Assembly (NCBI RefSeq): GCF_014805685.1
Contig: NC_060906.1
Span: 19,102,164-19,166,163 of the forward strand
DNA length: 64,000 nucleotides
Direction of reading: 5' to 3'
Origin: Silurus meridionalis
Lineage: Eukaryota > Chordata > Actinopteri > Siluriformes > Siluridae
Shown here: positions 10,026 to 20,883 of the stretch, piece after piece
How positions within the stretch are numbered: position 1 is the first letter of the stretch
Layout of the letters: every line of letters starts with the position of its first letter
The notes under the pieces: model-generated
The model's input: the letters and a program-made list of their open reading frames with translations, nothing else
What the model was told of the DNA's origin: nothing
Database searches by the model: none
Program-made: the position numbers and the translations under genes

Positions 10026-11156
10026 CTATATACTATCCCAACCAATTTGAGAGCGGGCTGTATTTAAGGCTAATTTATATTGCTGAAGGCATTCAGCAAA
10101 TATAAGAAAATGGCCAGTTGAACCAGTTTTCCTGAAGAGACGTTCATGTTGTCTACATTTTACCTTTAAACCTCGAAGCTCTGCATTGAACCACAGGGAG
10201 GAATGGGACATACGGACAGACCTAATCTTAGTTGGGGCAAACTCATCCAACAATTTTTCAACAGAACAGCAATACTTGTCAAAAATCATAGATGGGCAGG
10301 TTAAATTTAGCACATCAGAAAGAGCAGAGGAGGCAACAGAATCACATAAGGAGCTCGTGTCAGCAGTATTTAAATGACGATTTAAATTAGATAAGTTAGA
10401 TTTTTGATGTGGTTGACTGGACAGATAGATGTCAAATGAGATGAGTCTATGGTCAGAAAGAGGGGTAGCTAAACTGTCAACAGACATATTATTCAGACCA
10501 GATGTACAAACAAGATCAAGCATGTGATCATGAGTATGAGTTGTAAAATTAACATGCTGGATGAGGTCAAAACAGTCCATGACAACATTTAGCTGAGTAG
10601 CAGTAGAGCAAGCAGTATCAACATGAATGTTGAAATCACCAAGAAGAATAACTTGGGACAACACAGCACATGCTTGAGTTAGTAATTCACTGAGTTCTGA
10701 GAAAAAATCTCTTTGTTGTTTAGGTGGTCTGTAAATTATTATAAGTACAATGGGATGTTTGATACCGATCTTCATAACCATGTACTCAAATGTCATGGTA
10801 TTGTGAAAAAACAATTTAGAGAGAGTTAATGACGCACAAAAAATGACAGCAAGACCACCCCCTTTACCGGTTGTACGTGGTTCTGACATATGTCGATATC
10901 CAATAGGGGTAAGCAGATTCAGATGGATAAAATCATCTGGTACCTGCCAAGTCTCTGTGAGAAATAACATATTAAATTTATTGTCAACTATTAGCTCATT
11001 CATATAGGTGCCTTTGTCTGAGATAGAGCGACAATTTAGAAGGGCACAGTGTTTATTTGTTCCATTGACAATAGGGGTGTGCTTAATCAGAGAGTCAGTC
11101 ATATTAATGTTGACAAGGAAGCGATGTCGATTATGAGAATGCGCCGACTGTTCCAT
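10026..11156 (-). pseudogene. LINE (L2/CR1-like) ORF2 endonuclease half, 3'-truncated
   Basis: 376 open codons on the minus strand encode an apurinic-type endonuclease of non-LTR retrotransposons. Motifs in order: ALLNCRSI (about 38-45), LFLTETW (64-70), IIYRPPKQQ (139-147), ILLGDFNIHVD (169-179) and LSDHRLISF (234-242). These cover the metal-binding and catalytic Asn, Glu, Asp and His positions of the fold. The frame continues into the linker (LKVKCRQHERLFRKTGS) and ends before the reverse transcriptase. Loss of the 3' half is the reverse of usual LINE 5' truncation, so a later deletion is likely. It may descend from the same broad clade as the RT fragments at 36225 and 58470. Confidence 0.85.
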
Positions 11157-11564
11157 AGCCCTGCTACTAGACCAGATAGAGGGGATCGCAGACGATGATG
11201 ACTGATGAAGGACGTATCTCCTTCTGGAAGAGCGATGTAAATATCTTTATCTGTAAATAATAAGTAAAAGCAAAAGTGCCCTAAAATAAAAATAAAGAAA
11301 CATTTTACATTTATATTTAAATCTTTTGGTTAATCCACCAAAGATGCATGTCATTTATCTGTCAGTCAATAATAATAATAATAATAGTAGTTAACAAAAA
11401 CCCATTGGAACTGTATATGAGATGAACATATGGAATGCAGAATGAGTACATGATAAATACAGAAGCTCTGAGAAAGGAAGTTGCCATATTACCTCAACCA
11501 TCCATTGAGTACCATGTTCATTTTATTTAACTTCAAATACGGCCTACATTAAACATGTATGTGT
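11157..11564. other. LINE 5' region and spacer
   Basis: The first ~100 bp is probably 5' sequence of the minus-strand LINE; the rest is AT-rich with a short ATA run near 11370. No gene seen. Confidence 0.4.
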
Positions 11565-12357
11565 GTTCCCCTTTAGGAACTCGGGCTGCGTCAACAAAAA
11601 CGCTTTGGAAACACTTCGACGTTGTCCACGCTCTAAATCACGTGTTATCAGTTCAATGGAAAGCGTGACGTCATAAACAAGAAGCTATAAAACGCACATG
11701 GAGTGAAACTGGCGCTAGCTTCTGTTTGCTAATGAAACTCTCTATGTTTGTTTGTGTCTATGGTTAGTGGTAAATGTCTGAAAAAAATAAAAATCAAAGC
11801 ATTCCCTCTGTCACGAGTTCCTCCCTGCCCTGCTTTTTTTTGGGGTGGGGGGGGAGCCCAATTTCCATGTCCCTTGTCTAGGAGCAGAGCATGTCAGCTG
11901 CGCAGATTGCTCTCAAATGTTTATGCTCTCCGCTTCCAGAGAGCACTCTGTGAGGAGAGTGCTCCCGCTCCTCTTGGTTCTGGTCCCACTTTCGCTGAGG
12001 CAAAGTGTCTTTTGAGGACCTGGGGCTCACAACCGGGTCCAGCATTCCATCCCCTTGCTTTGAGAGTCCTCAGCTCTGACTTTCTTCCTCTGAGGAGGGG
12101 GATAGAGCTCTGCAAGTCATCAGAGAAACCTCACCCAGTCTCATTTGATGAGCTATTAGAGGGAGTGACCAGGTGCTCTGTCTAACCACAGCTGAAGTGA
12201 GGAAAACTCTATGCAGAGTTAACCCACAGACGTCTGCTGGACCAGACAACATTCCTGGCAGAGTGCTCAGGGTAGGTGCAGAACAGCTAGCGGATACCAT
12301 ATGATACAGATCCCAAAGCGTTTTGTTCCCTCAGGGAATCATGGTAACATCGGTAAC
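11565..12357 (+). mobile_element. DIRS-type retroelement remnant with inverted ends
   Basis: The left end (TTAGGAACTCGGGCTGCGTC, then AACAAAAACGCTTTGG) and the right end (CCAAAGCGTTTTGTTCCCTC, then AGGGAATCATGGTAAC) are mutually inverted, as in DIRS elements. Between them, about 11820-12180 encodes a gag-like piece: SRSRACQLRRLLSNV, then APAPLGSGPTFAEAKCLLR and TWGSQPG, ending in [11 protein letters not shown]. That order is typical of fish DIRS gag proteins. The tyrosine recombinase and reverse transcriptase are absent, so the element is internally deleted. A LINE-like fragment follows at 12190-12300. Confidence 0.7.
12190..12300 (+). pseudogene. Reverse-transcriptase N-terminal fragment (LINE)
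   Basis: Translation gives [20 protein letters not shown] and then [14 protein letters not shown], matching the start of the fish LINE (CR1/Rex-like) RT domain, where a conserved 'N..KA.GPD.IP.RVL' block occurs. About 37 codons only, spliced into the DIRS remnant. Confidence 0.6.
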
Positions 12358-12688
12358 TTGGAGATGTTTGTTTTTCTGCTCATTTAAACATGAATAAAGT
12401 TTACTACTCTTTTTGTCTTACATTTGTGAATAGTTGAAACCATTTTAGTACATTTAGGCAGTAATCATGGGGGAAAAAAATATTGTAACAATCATTCCGA
12501 CATTTTAAACAGAAGCATGCTAATTCTCTCATGCTACCACATCTGGTGCAGCCATCCCCTCATGGACGTGTTGGTGAGAAGTGGTCAAAAACATATTTGA
12601 GTAACTACCAGTATATATGCTTACATAGTTTTGTATTTCTGTATATCTATATATTTCATAGTATAAATTGATTTCAGAATTATGTCCC

Positions 12689-13028
12689 TGTCAGGCTGGA
12701 AGAACGAGCAGATGCCGAAGTTCAACAGAACAAAGATGTGTTTAATAAAAAAGGGATGAGGATAAACCAAACCAGCATAAAGCACGGGATGACAGAATGC
12801 ACAGGCAAAGAGCAGTTCAAATGATATATCCACAACGAAACAGTCCAATGAAAAGAGCAGTCCAGTGTAGTTCTCCAGACTAATCAATAGAACAGAGGTG
12901 GATTGTTTTGCAGTATATGCTTATATAGTGTGAGCTGATGAGAGTCAGGTGTGCATGATTAGTAGGACGGGGAGCTGCTAGGAGGAATGTGTGGCTAAAG
13001 TGAAGGTGTGGCTGGTGGATCCCTGACA
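12689..13028. mobile_element. Solo LTR with 5-bp target duplication
   Basis: 340 bp beginning TGTCAGGC and ending CCTGACA, flanked on both sides by GTCCC (12684-12688 and 13029-13033). TG...CA ends with a perfect 5-bp duplication identify a solo LTR of a Gypsy- or retrovirus-like element, left by recombination between two LTRs. No internal coding region remains. Confidence 0.85.
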
Positions 13029-13033
13029 GTCCC

Positions 13034-14207
13034 AAACATGTTTTCTGAATCAGGCTTTGCAATATATATATTAATAATAAAATGGTTCTGCAATGAATTC
13101 TTCATTTTGATTGCCATTGATTGTATATTTGTTGCAGAAACTGTTATCACTTAGTTTTGATTATTCAAACTAAAATAAGATCTTGGTGTCAATATAATGT
13201 TTAAAAAACAATCATGTTTAAAGTGGGTTTTCACATGAATCACTGTCTAAAATGACAGATAAAAAAAGAGTTTTTAACCTGGGTGCCTAATAGAATACAT
13301 AAAAAACTGAAACTTGAATGGGACCATGGAGCTTTTACAGTAAACATCATTGGTGAGCTGTCAGGGTCAGCAAAGCCTTCTCTGCTGGCCTAAACACTAT
13401 CAGAAGCACAGACCTACATTTACAACCTAAATTCTAATAGTTGTTCTATGAAATTGTATTAATGTATTCCCAACAGTTTATTCTCTTCATTTCATAGCGT
13501 TTCTCTTGGCTGCACTGCTTCCAGTACGTGTATGTGGATGTTTGATTTTTTTTAGTTAAGATTTTTCTGTCCTCTGATTGGTTGGTTAGAGCCAAGTTCG
13601 ACTGGCAAACACATCTGTAGCGCTCTGCACACATTAATACATCTGAGTTGGACTTTTTTATTCCTGTGGTGGAAGAGAAATTGATTTGGTCTCGGACATA
13701 CTTGAGAAGAGGTCGGCCAACACGAAGCTAGCTAGCATGACTCAGCCCGGACAAGGTTTTGTTCGCCACTTCAAGACCAGTGATTACAAGCAGTACCACT
13801 GGATTACAGCCTCTGAAAAGTGATACACTTTATGACTATGCATCTCTGGTGAGTAGGTTTTATTTTGTTAAAACTTTAATGTTTTTGTCATGTTATTAGA
13901 CAAATATTAATATATATGTAAAATGCCTCTCTCTGTGTAATGCCATGCGTTGTTATATTGCTGTTTTGTATTGTAACGATGGTTTCTATAATTGCAACGT
14001 AATAGTGGTGTATTAAGAGGTGGATTAGGGTGGGTAAGTCCCCACTGTAGGCCCAGGTACCAATTGGCCCAGGTACCAAATGCCACTGCAAATTTCGCTA
14101 TGCTTTCTTTTTCCGCATTGTTCCAAATAATGTGTACCAGACTTCGGCACTGGTAAAGTTAATGACACATTATTCCTGGAACTGGGTTGGAGACTGTTCA
14201 ACAGTTC
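13034..14207. other. Spacer with a possible zinc-finger-transposon fragment
   Basis: Mostly unassigned. At about 13738-13830 one frame reads QGFVRHFKTSDYKQYHWITA, faintly like the TTF-type zinc-finger start of some hAT/ZMYM proteins, but it stops at once. I see no supported gene. Confidence 0.3.
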
Positions 14208-14252
14208 ATGGAGAAAACAAACGCTGGACGGTCCAGCGTTTGTTTTCTCCAT
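14208..14252. repeat. Near-perfect 45-bp palindrome
   Basis: Two perfectly complementary 22-bp arms (14208-14229 and 14231-14252) are separated by a single G. The sequence would fold into a very stable hairpin with almost no loop. No matching transposon ends or gene are recognised around it. Confidence 0.95.
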
Positions 14253-15240
14253 AAAGGAATTATGATTGTTCTTTCAAATATCACTCAAAGATCACCTCTA
14301 TGACTTACTCCTGGTAATTTCTCATAGTAAGTTTTTAACATTTATTTACTGACCAATCTATTCCTTTCATATCATTTCAATACACAAAGGTGTGTCATCA
14401 CATTACATCACATCACATATTAGTGCCGAGCCAACCTACAACACCCTGAGTTTAAACCGTGCTGATGCTGAATATCAACAGCACGATAAGGTTACTGGTC
14501 ATTTTCTCAAAAAAGAGATGCCCGACCTTTTTTTTCTACGATCCGACTTGATTGAGGGCTGTGAGACAAAAATAAAAGTTGCATTGTACCCGAAGATTAT
14601 ATAAAAATTTGCTGTGGTTTATGATTTTATATGTAAAGAACAGTAAACAATGACTGTGTAATCTGCTTAACTAATGCAGGTTTATTTTCAAAGTTCTACT
14701 TCAGTGAAGCTAACAAGTAAATACAATGAAAAACGATCCAATTTATTATGCGATAAGTTGTTCCAAACGTACAATTGTAAAATGGATTGCAGTAAGAATC
14801 TATTGAACAATTTATTGGGACTGGACTAACGCACATACACACACAATTCAACAAACTCATTAATTAGACACAAATACTGTTTTGATCTTTTTGCTGCTAA
14901 AGCAATTCAATTTAGGGTTTACATCTACAGTATCTATTATTATACAGACAATTAATTGGCACTATCACAAATCTTCTTGGTACTGATGTGTCCCTGTGTC
15001 TACTGTCTTATGTTTTTTTTTGTTTTGTTTTTTATTAAATGTCGCACATGTGCACTTTTTTTGTAGTGTCCTAGTTAGTTTGTGTATAACTCCAATTTGT
15101 GACACTGGGCAAAATGTAAATAATACCCTGTGCAATTATTTGCAAATTTCATAAATCCATTTTCTATTCACAATAAAACAAACAAACAAACAAACAAACA
15201 AAAACCATATCAAATGTGTAAACTGAGGATATTTACAATT
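14253..15240. other. AT-rich spacer
   Basis: No gene recognised. It contains a short (AAAC)n tract at about 15177-15203 and AT-rich runs. Confidence 0.5.
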
Positions 15241-15780
15241 AAAAGGAAGGAACAAGGTCATTTAAATATGATGGCTGCAACATCTCTCAAAAAGTTGGGA
15301 CAGGTCCATGTTTACCACTGTGTAGCATCACATCTTCTGCCTGTATACATTTGGGACCCGAGGAGACCAAGTTTTGGAAAAGGAATGTTCTAGCTGCTCA
15401 TCAGTTCTGAGTGTCCTTTGTTGTGTTTTTTATTTTATGATGTGTCAAATGTTTTTAAATGGTGAAAGGTCTAGAGACTGTGCCTCGCTAAGATAAACAA
15501 TTTCTACTGTCATTTAACCTTATTCATTGCAAAATGTTTATCCAACTATTTAAAATTAATAACTTACTTTTTTCCAGACTTTTGGTCCATTCCAACTTTG
15601 TTTTTTGGGGTTTTTTTTTTATTAAAATAGTACAGTTTAAACATTTGATATGTTTTCTATGTTCTGTTGTGAACAAGAATGCAATGGTTTTGCAAATCAT
15701 CGTATTCTTGTTTTATTTACATTTGTAAAGTGATCCAAATTTTTTTTGGAATTGTGGTTGTAGTTTTGTGTTACTTTGTC
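15240..15780. mobile_element. Fish interspersed DNA-element-like repeat
   Basis: Contains CATCTCTCAAAAAGTTGGGA and CCATGTTTACCACTGTGTAG, wording I recognise from a widespread non-autonomous DNA transposon of teleosts. The ends are not clear, so boundaries are approximate. Confidence 0.45.
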
Positions 15781-15895
15781 CAGTTACATAGTCTTATGTA
15801 GCACTTTGGTCCTGTTGAACAGTGTTTCGTTTCACTGTGTACTCTACTCTCTTTATATAGTTGGAATGTCTACTTGACTTGATTTGACAATAGAG
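15780..15895 (+). mobile_element. LINE 3' end (Rex-like)
   Basis: TTTATATAGTTGGAATGTCT followed by ACTTGACTTGATTTGAC resembles the 3' end and tail of fish Rex-type LINEs. Compare the fuller 3' end at 61020-61490. Confidence 0.4.
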
Positions 15896-16560
15896 TTCAA
15901 TCCCCAATACAGCTATACAATGCCCTCTTATGAGATCAACAAAGCTGCTCTTTATTTTTCCAATTATTTTCCAAATGTCCTTCCTACTTCTCTTCTCATA
16001 TATGACATGTCAATATGACAATGGTCAGTACAAGCCAACTTTGGCCCACAGGCCCTAGTTTGGATATCTGTAATATAGAAGTTAGATCAACACATTGTAT
16101 AACTCACCTGTCTGCATCATCTAGAACTGAGCCTTGGATAAGAACCATCTCACCTGGATGGAGGCCTTCCAGGATGCTTATTAATATGGGGATGGGCTGA
16201 GAAAATCACAACTAATTGCATTATTATACTATCACCTATTGTTATTGTTATTGTTAATAATAATAATATTAATAATAATAATAATAATAAAATATCATAA
16301 AGTCCCCAATACCTTTACCAGACATCCTTATTAACATTTATTTTCTTGTTAAACAACTATATGTAAATGTGTTGATATTAGATAAACATCATATAAACAG
16401 CCTGAAACTGCTCAAGGCCCCTGGTACAACTTACAAAACCCCTTTGCCAGACTTTTTACTGGACAAGGGACAATAAATTACTTAACTTAACTTAAAAACC
16501 AATTTATTTAACTACATAATAATACTTAAATTACATCAACACAATGATTCTGTTGAAATC
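15896..16560. other. Spacer with (AAT)n and a repeat tail
   Basis: (AAT)-rich tract at about 16255-16290. A possible LINE tail at 16470-16495 ends in CTTAA repeats. No gene seen. Confidence 0.4.
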
Positions 16561-18526
16561 GGTAAGATATCAAAATGCCTGTAAAATTGTCAAAATCGAT
16601 TTTCCATCATGACATGTGTGTATGCTTGTGTGTTTACAGTTCGTACATGTTCAGGTGATCTGAAAGTATGCACTTGACTGAATCCCCAAACAGCAGGCCC
16701 AGCAGCTTTTCATGAACTACACAGTGCTTAAGAAGAAGTTTGAAGACCGGATAGGAGTCGAGGACGTCATCGTCATAAAAAGGATATTTCAATACGAGTT
16801 TAAGGTAAGAGATCACACAATATTTTATGAAATTATTGTATACATAAACACATTGCACATTTAGTTATTGTAAATTATGGTTATGTGCATTTTCTGACTG
16901 AATGTTAACATTTTACTTCATATGTATATAATAAAATTATTTTTATATTTATATTATATTAAATTATATATTTATATATATTTAATTATATTAAAAATAC
17001 AATTTTATAATGCACAAATAGCAGTAGTATATTATAAAGTAATTAAAGACTGTTTACACAAAATGTGCTGTTTACAGTTTTTGATTTATTAGAAAATGAC
17101 AGTTATAGTTTTATGCTCAGTGGAGAATGGTCACTCTGTGCTCTCCTGAAGTCAACAACCATCTCTTTCGTTTTGTCAACGTTCAGAGACAGGTTGCTAG
17201 CTCCACACCAGGCTGTTAACTGTTGCACCTCCTCTCTGTATGCTGACTCATTGTTCTTGCTGATAAGACCCAGCATGGTCATGTTAATCGGGTCGTGTTA
17301 TAGCTCACCTTCACTAAAATCTGGCTGTTGTACTGCAAGTTTAAAATTCTGCAGGTGCTCTGGAAGTCATATATTGACTTTGAAATCGAGAAGAAGGACT
17401 ATGAGAACACGCGTGGACTTTATTACAGGCTCTTACAGCGCACATAGCATGTCAAGATAGGATTATTCTTCTAACATAAGAGCTCTAAACACATCCCCGG
17501 GGCACCAGTTTATCTCCATAATGACACAGAGCTTCATCCACATCATTTAAAACATTTTTTCGGAAAATATTTTCTGCCTCTGTACTGTTTGAGCTCTGAG
17601 TCTATTACGATTGGTGAAGTGTGAATTCTGTGAATCCTTTTCTAATTAGAACACAAAATACCTGCACTACAGAGAGCTTATTTTTATATGCAGAGATAAC
17701 ATCAGTTCTGACGTTGTAATGATATGAACCATTTCAGTCCAAGTACCAGTTCATGTCATGCAAATCTCCTCAAATAGCGACTGATCATCTCGTTAGTGTG
17801 CAGGTTAAGACCATCTGTTTTTGTCTGTCATGTGCAGGTATGGAAAAGTTACGCACAGTTTAAGCTGTCGATGGAAAGTGAGGAGCGACTGCAGCGGTGC
17901 AGGCAGGTATATGAGGAAGCAAACCGAGGCCTTAGACCGTGTGAGGAAAAGGGGCAGAGGCTCATGCTGCTCAAAGCCTGGATGAATTTCGAGCAAAAAT
18001 TCGGCACCTCGGCCGACAAGGACAGAGTGAAGAAGCTCATGCCCAAGCAGGTAAAGAAAAAGAGAAAGCTTACAGCAAAGGACGGGGTGTGTAGGAGAAA
18101 ACACATTTTGTGGTCTTTCATCTCATAGTCCAAATTATGTCCAGTTTTGACATCACAGATTTTAATATCACAATGAATAAAAAACGTTCATTTTGTAACA
18201 GTAAAAGCTTTTTGGATTGAATTAAACAAAATAAAAAATGGTGCATGTTGACCATTTCATTTATATATGTCCAATTTCAACGTTGAAGGCACATAATGTG
18301 AACTTTGATCTCTAAATCTATTTATCGATTTGTTCTCCAGGTGGACACTGGATGGGAAGAATATTACGACTACATCTTCCTGGAGGATGCTGCTAATCAG
18401 CCAAACCTCAAACTGCTCTCCATGGCCAAGATGTGGAAGAAGCAGCAACAGCAGGACCAGGATCAGGAGAAACAAGATGCAGAAAGGAATCAGTCTACTG
18501 AACCCACACAGCCAAGAGATGAGTAG
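16560..18526 (+). pseudogene. crnkl1: crnkl1 copy C, exons 7, 10/12 fusion, 13 and 14
   Basis: Intron-containing crnkl1 relic. Exon 7 is 16640-16804, shortened and frameshifted near its start. After a fragment of intron 9 and an inserted LINE piece, exon 10 starts at 17304 but runs directly into the 3' splice site of intron 11 and exon 12 (ending 17456), so exon 11 is deleted. Exon 12 has an in-frame TAG (CATAGCATG) and a mutated donor (AAGATAGG). Exon 13 (17838-18086) is full length, 249 bp and open. Exon 14 (18341-18526) stops early at a TAG where the other copies read GAGCAG. Exons 1-6, 8 and 9 are absent. Confidence 0.9.
17085..17290 (-). pseudogene. LINE reverse-transcriptase fragment inside crnkl1-C
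   Basis: The minus strand encodes MLGLISKNNESAYREEVQQL followed by TAWCGASNLSLNVDKTKEMV and VDFRR. This is the region after the catalytic YADD box in fish Rex/CR1-type RTs. No other part of the element remains; it replaces the end of crnkl1 intron 9. Confidence 0.75.
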
Positions 18527-19146
18527 GAGGAAACCATGTTTTATAGAGTATATTGTGCACTACAGTGTCAATAACCCAGTTAGGTTGTACACTATGCATG
18601 AATATATGAGGCTGATATTGGAATATGACCTCTCTGAATCACTTTTTCCTCCTGTGAATGAGTTGAAAAATGTAAAATAACTGATAAAAAAAAAAATCCA
18701 TGATTAAAAATTGTTATTGCATCTATTTGACTTTTTTTGTTTGTTTGTGGAAAATGGAAAAGTAGACTTGGACAGCTTTAGTATTTAGTATTATACTGCC
18801 CTAATAATGTCTCCTAAATGATAATAAAACAAAATGTGGATCTGGGCATTACATGCAAGTGGGTAAAAATGAGCCTGCCCAAATAATAACTGGCTAAATA
18901 CTGAAGGTGTCCATGTTGTATAATAATGTAACATAATATAATAAAGATGATATAATAATATGTTGACGTGGACATCCAGTATTATTTGTGTAGGTGTGTC
19001 AGAACCATTTCATTGACTGTTTGGGTATTCAGACAAAAATGGGGGTAAAATTAAGTCAGATAAAATAAAAAAAAATGACAAGTTTATACTGCCATCTACA
19101 GGTAAATACATACGTTTTCGTGAATTTGAACATAAAACATTAAACA
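18527..19146. other. Spacer between crnkl1-C and crnkl1-D
   Basis: Repeat-derived. 18700-18930 resembles, in the opposite orientation, 50200-50360 (shared CAGCTTTAGTATTTAG and a TTTGTGGAAAATGGAA segment). No gene seen. Confidence 0.5.
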
Positions 19147-19181
19147 TAAAATGGTTGCTGAGGGTGTACATAATTTTGAGA

Positions 19182-19253
<72 letters not shown>

Positions 19254-19290
19254 TATCTCAAAATTATGTACACCCTCAGCAACCATTTTA
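19147..19290. repeat. Palindrome around (TA)n, Tc1-end-like
   Basis: Perfectly complementary 39-bp arms (19147-19185 and 19252-19290) enclose about 33 TA units. The arms include GAGGGTGTACATAATTTTGA, similar to the ends of the Tc1 element in crnkl1-F (44355-45722). Probably two fused Tc1 ends or a fold-back MITE. Confidence 0.9.
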
Positions 19291-19484
19291 TTATAATCTT
19301 CTCAAGGGACAATACAACAAAAATTAAACTTATATATATTTTAGAGTAGTCTGTGTGCAGCTTTATAGCAGTGTAGATTTACTGTCCTCTACAAAATAAC
19401 AAAAAAAATTAAAAAGTTATAATTATTATAAAATTATTATTTTGCTTGATTTTCTTTTCCATCCATTATTCATATACTTCTGGT

Positions 19485-19685
19485 CACGTGTTCTGCCGCT
19501 CCTCTCTCTGATTGGCTAATCCGTCATATCGGGAGATTTCTATGAGGGAAAAGTTAAGGCGGGAAAATTACATAGAAAAGTATTGAGTGGAAAAAGCCAA
19601 AGAAAAGAAATAAAGAAAAGCATTGAGTGTTTTGTGAGCAAATTTATTTTGTTAAATTGGTCGTTTTCTAGTCATTTCTGGAGTC
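19485..19685 (+). promoter_or_regulatory. crnkl1-D promoter region
   Basis: Aligns with the promoter of copy F. Conserved elements are an E-box CACGTG at 19485-19490 in GGTCACGTGTTCT and a CCAAT-type ATTGG at 19511-19515 in GATTGGCTAA. A shared segment TTTGTTAAATTG.. also precedes the start codon. No TATA box is evident, as expected for a housekeeping gene. Confidence 0.55.
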
Positions 19686-20329
19686 ATGGCGTCCACCTCG
19701 ACAGGAAACAGAGAAACCGTTAGAGAAGAAGGTAAGATGGACAGGCGCGTGCACGAGAGCTAAGCGTGTGTAGCTGACTAGGGTGGCTAAACAGTCTAGC
19801 TATTTTTATTTATTATTAAAATAACTATAAATTTAAAGGTACTATGAAGTAATATATGATTTTATTTGGGTTTAATTTGTATGTAGGTATATATAGTTAC
19901 ACCCTGGCAAATTATTTATGAATTTGTAACTGTACCATAGAAATGCTAAATCCGAGGTGCCCAAACATTTTATATAAAAAATCAAACTTGATTGCGGTCT
20001 GTGGTCTAAAGATAAATTATTGACAAATTAAAATGAAATAGACATTACCTTGATGATTTATTAATATCTAAAAATAAATATATAGCAGACATGACCCTAA
20101 TCTGCTTAACTAATGCAATATGTTTAGACTACAGTTCAGTTCCTAATACAATAATACAGATATTCAGTGATCAAATTTTTTTTTTTTTATCCAAATGCCA
20201 TTTCAAATCACACTTTCTATACTTTATATGACAGCAGGTAAAATCAATGGTCACCATAGACCAGCTTTGGTGAGGGGTCATCTCTGATCTAAGCATAGGC
20301 AGATCACATCTTCAGTACTTTTGGAGCAC

Positions 20330-20568
20330 CCTTGCTGTTAACAACATTAATTCTCAATCAAACTGGACACAAACATTACATTTATTTTCCATTTACATTT
20401 GGGAATGAAGAAATTACAATTAGTATATTTACTTTATTCAAAAACCTTTACAGAATTTATCAGACAGTCTTATCCAGAGCCATTTACAATGAGCTCATTT
20501 ATACATCTGAGTAGTTTAGGGTTCAGGGCCTTGATAAAGAGCCCAGCAGTGGCAGTGCTCAACGTTCT
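20330..20568. mobile_element. SINE-like segment in intron 1 of crnkl1-D
   Basis: TTATCCAGAGCCATTTACAA and neighbouring sequence resemble the conserved tail region of fish tRNA-derived SINEs. A related piece lies in intron 1 of copy F at about 43975-44150. Confidence 0.5.
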
Positions 20569-20883
20569 GATCTCTTAACCACTGAACCATCTCTTAACCT
20601 CTAAACTATCTCTTAACCACTAAACTGTCTCTTAACCACTAAACTGTCTCTTAACCACTGAACTGTCTCTTAACCACTAAACTGTCTCTTAACCACTAAA
20701 CTGTCTCTTAACTACTGAACTGTCTCTTAACCACTAAACTGTCTCTTAACCACTGAACTGAACTGTCTCTTAACCACTAAACTGTCTCTTAACAACTAAA
20801 CTCTCTCTTAACCACTGAACTGAACTGTCTCTTAACCACTAAACTGTCTCTTAACCACTAAACTGTCTCTTAACCACTGAACT
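20569..20883. repeat. Minisatellite, ~19-bp unit
   Basis: About 16 copies of a unit close to CTCTTAACCACTAAACTGT, in intron 1 of crnkl1-D. Variants (CTGAAC, TAACAAC) and two 5-bp unit extensions (GAACTGAACTG) occur. Copy F has only a single unit-like stretch at the matching place (44000-44010), so the array grew after duplication. Confidence 0.95.

Noticed and set aside
20569..20883. CRISPR-like array
   Set aside because: Short repeats in tandem without unique spacers, in a vertebrate intron; a minisatellite.
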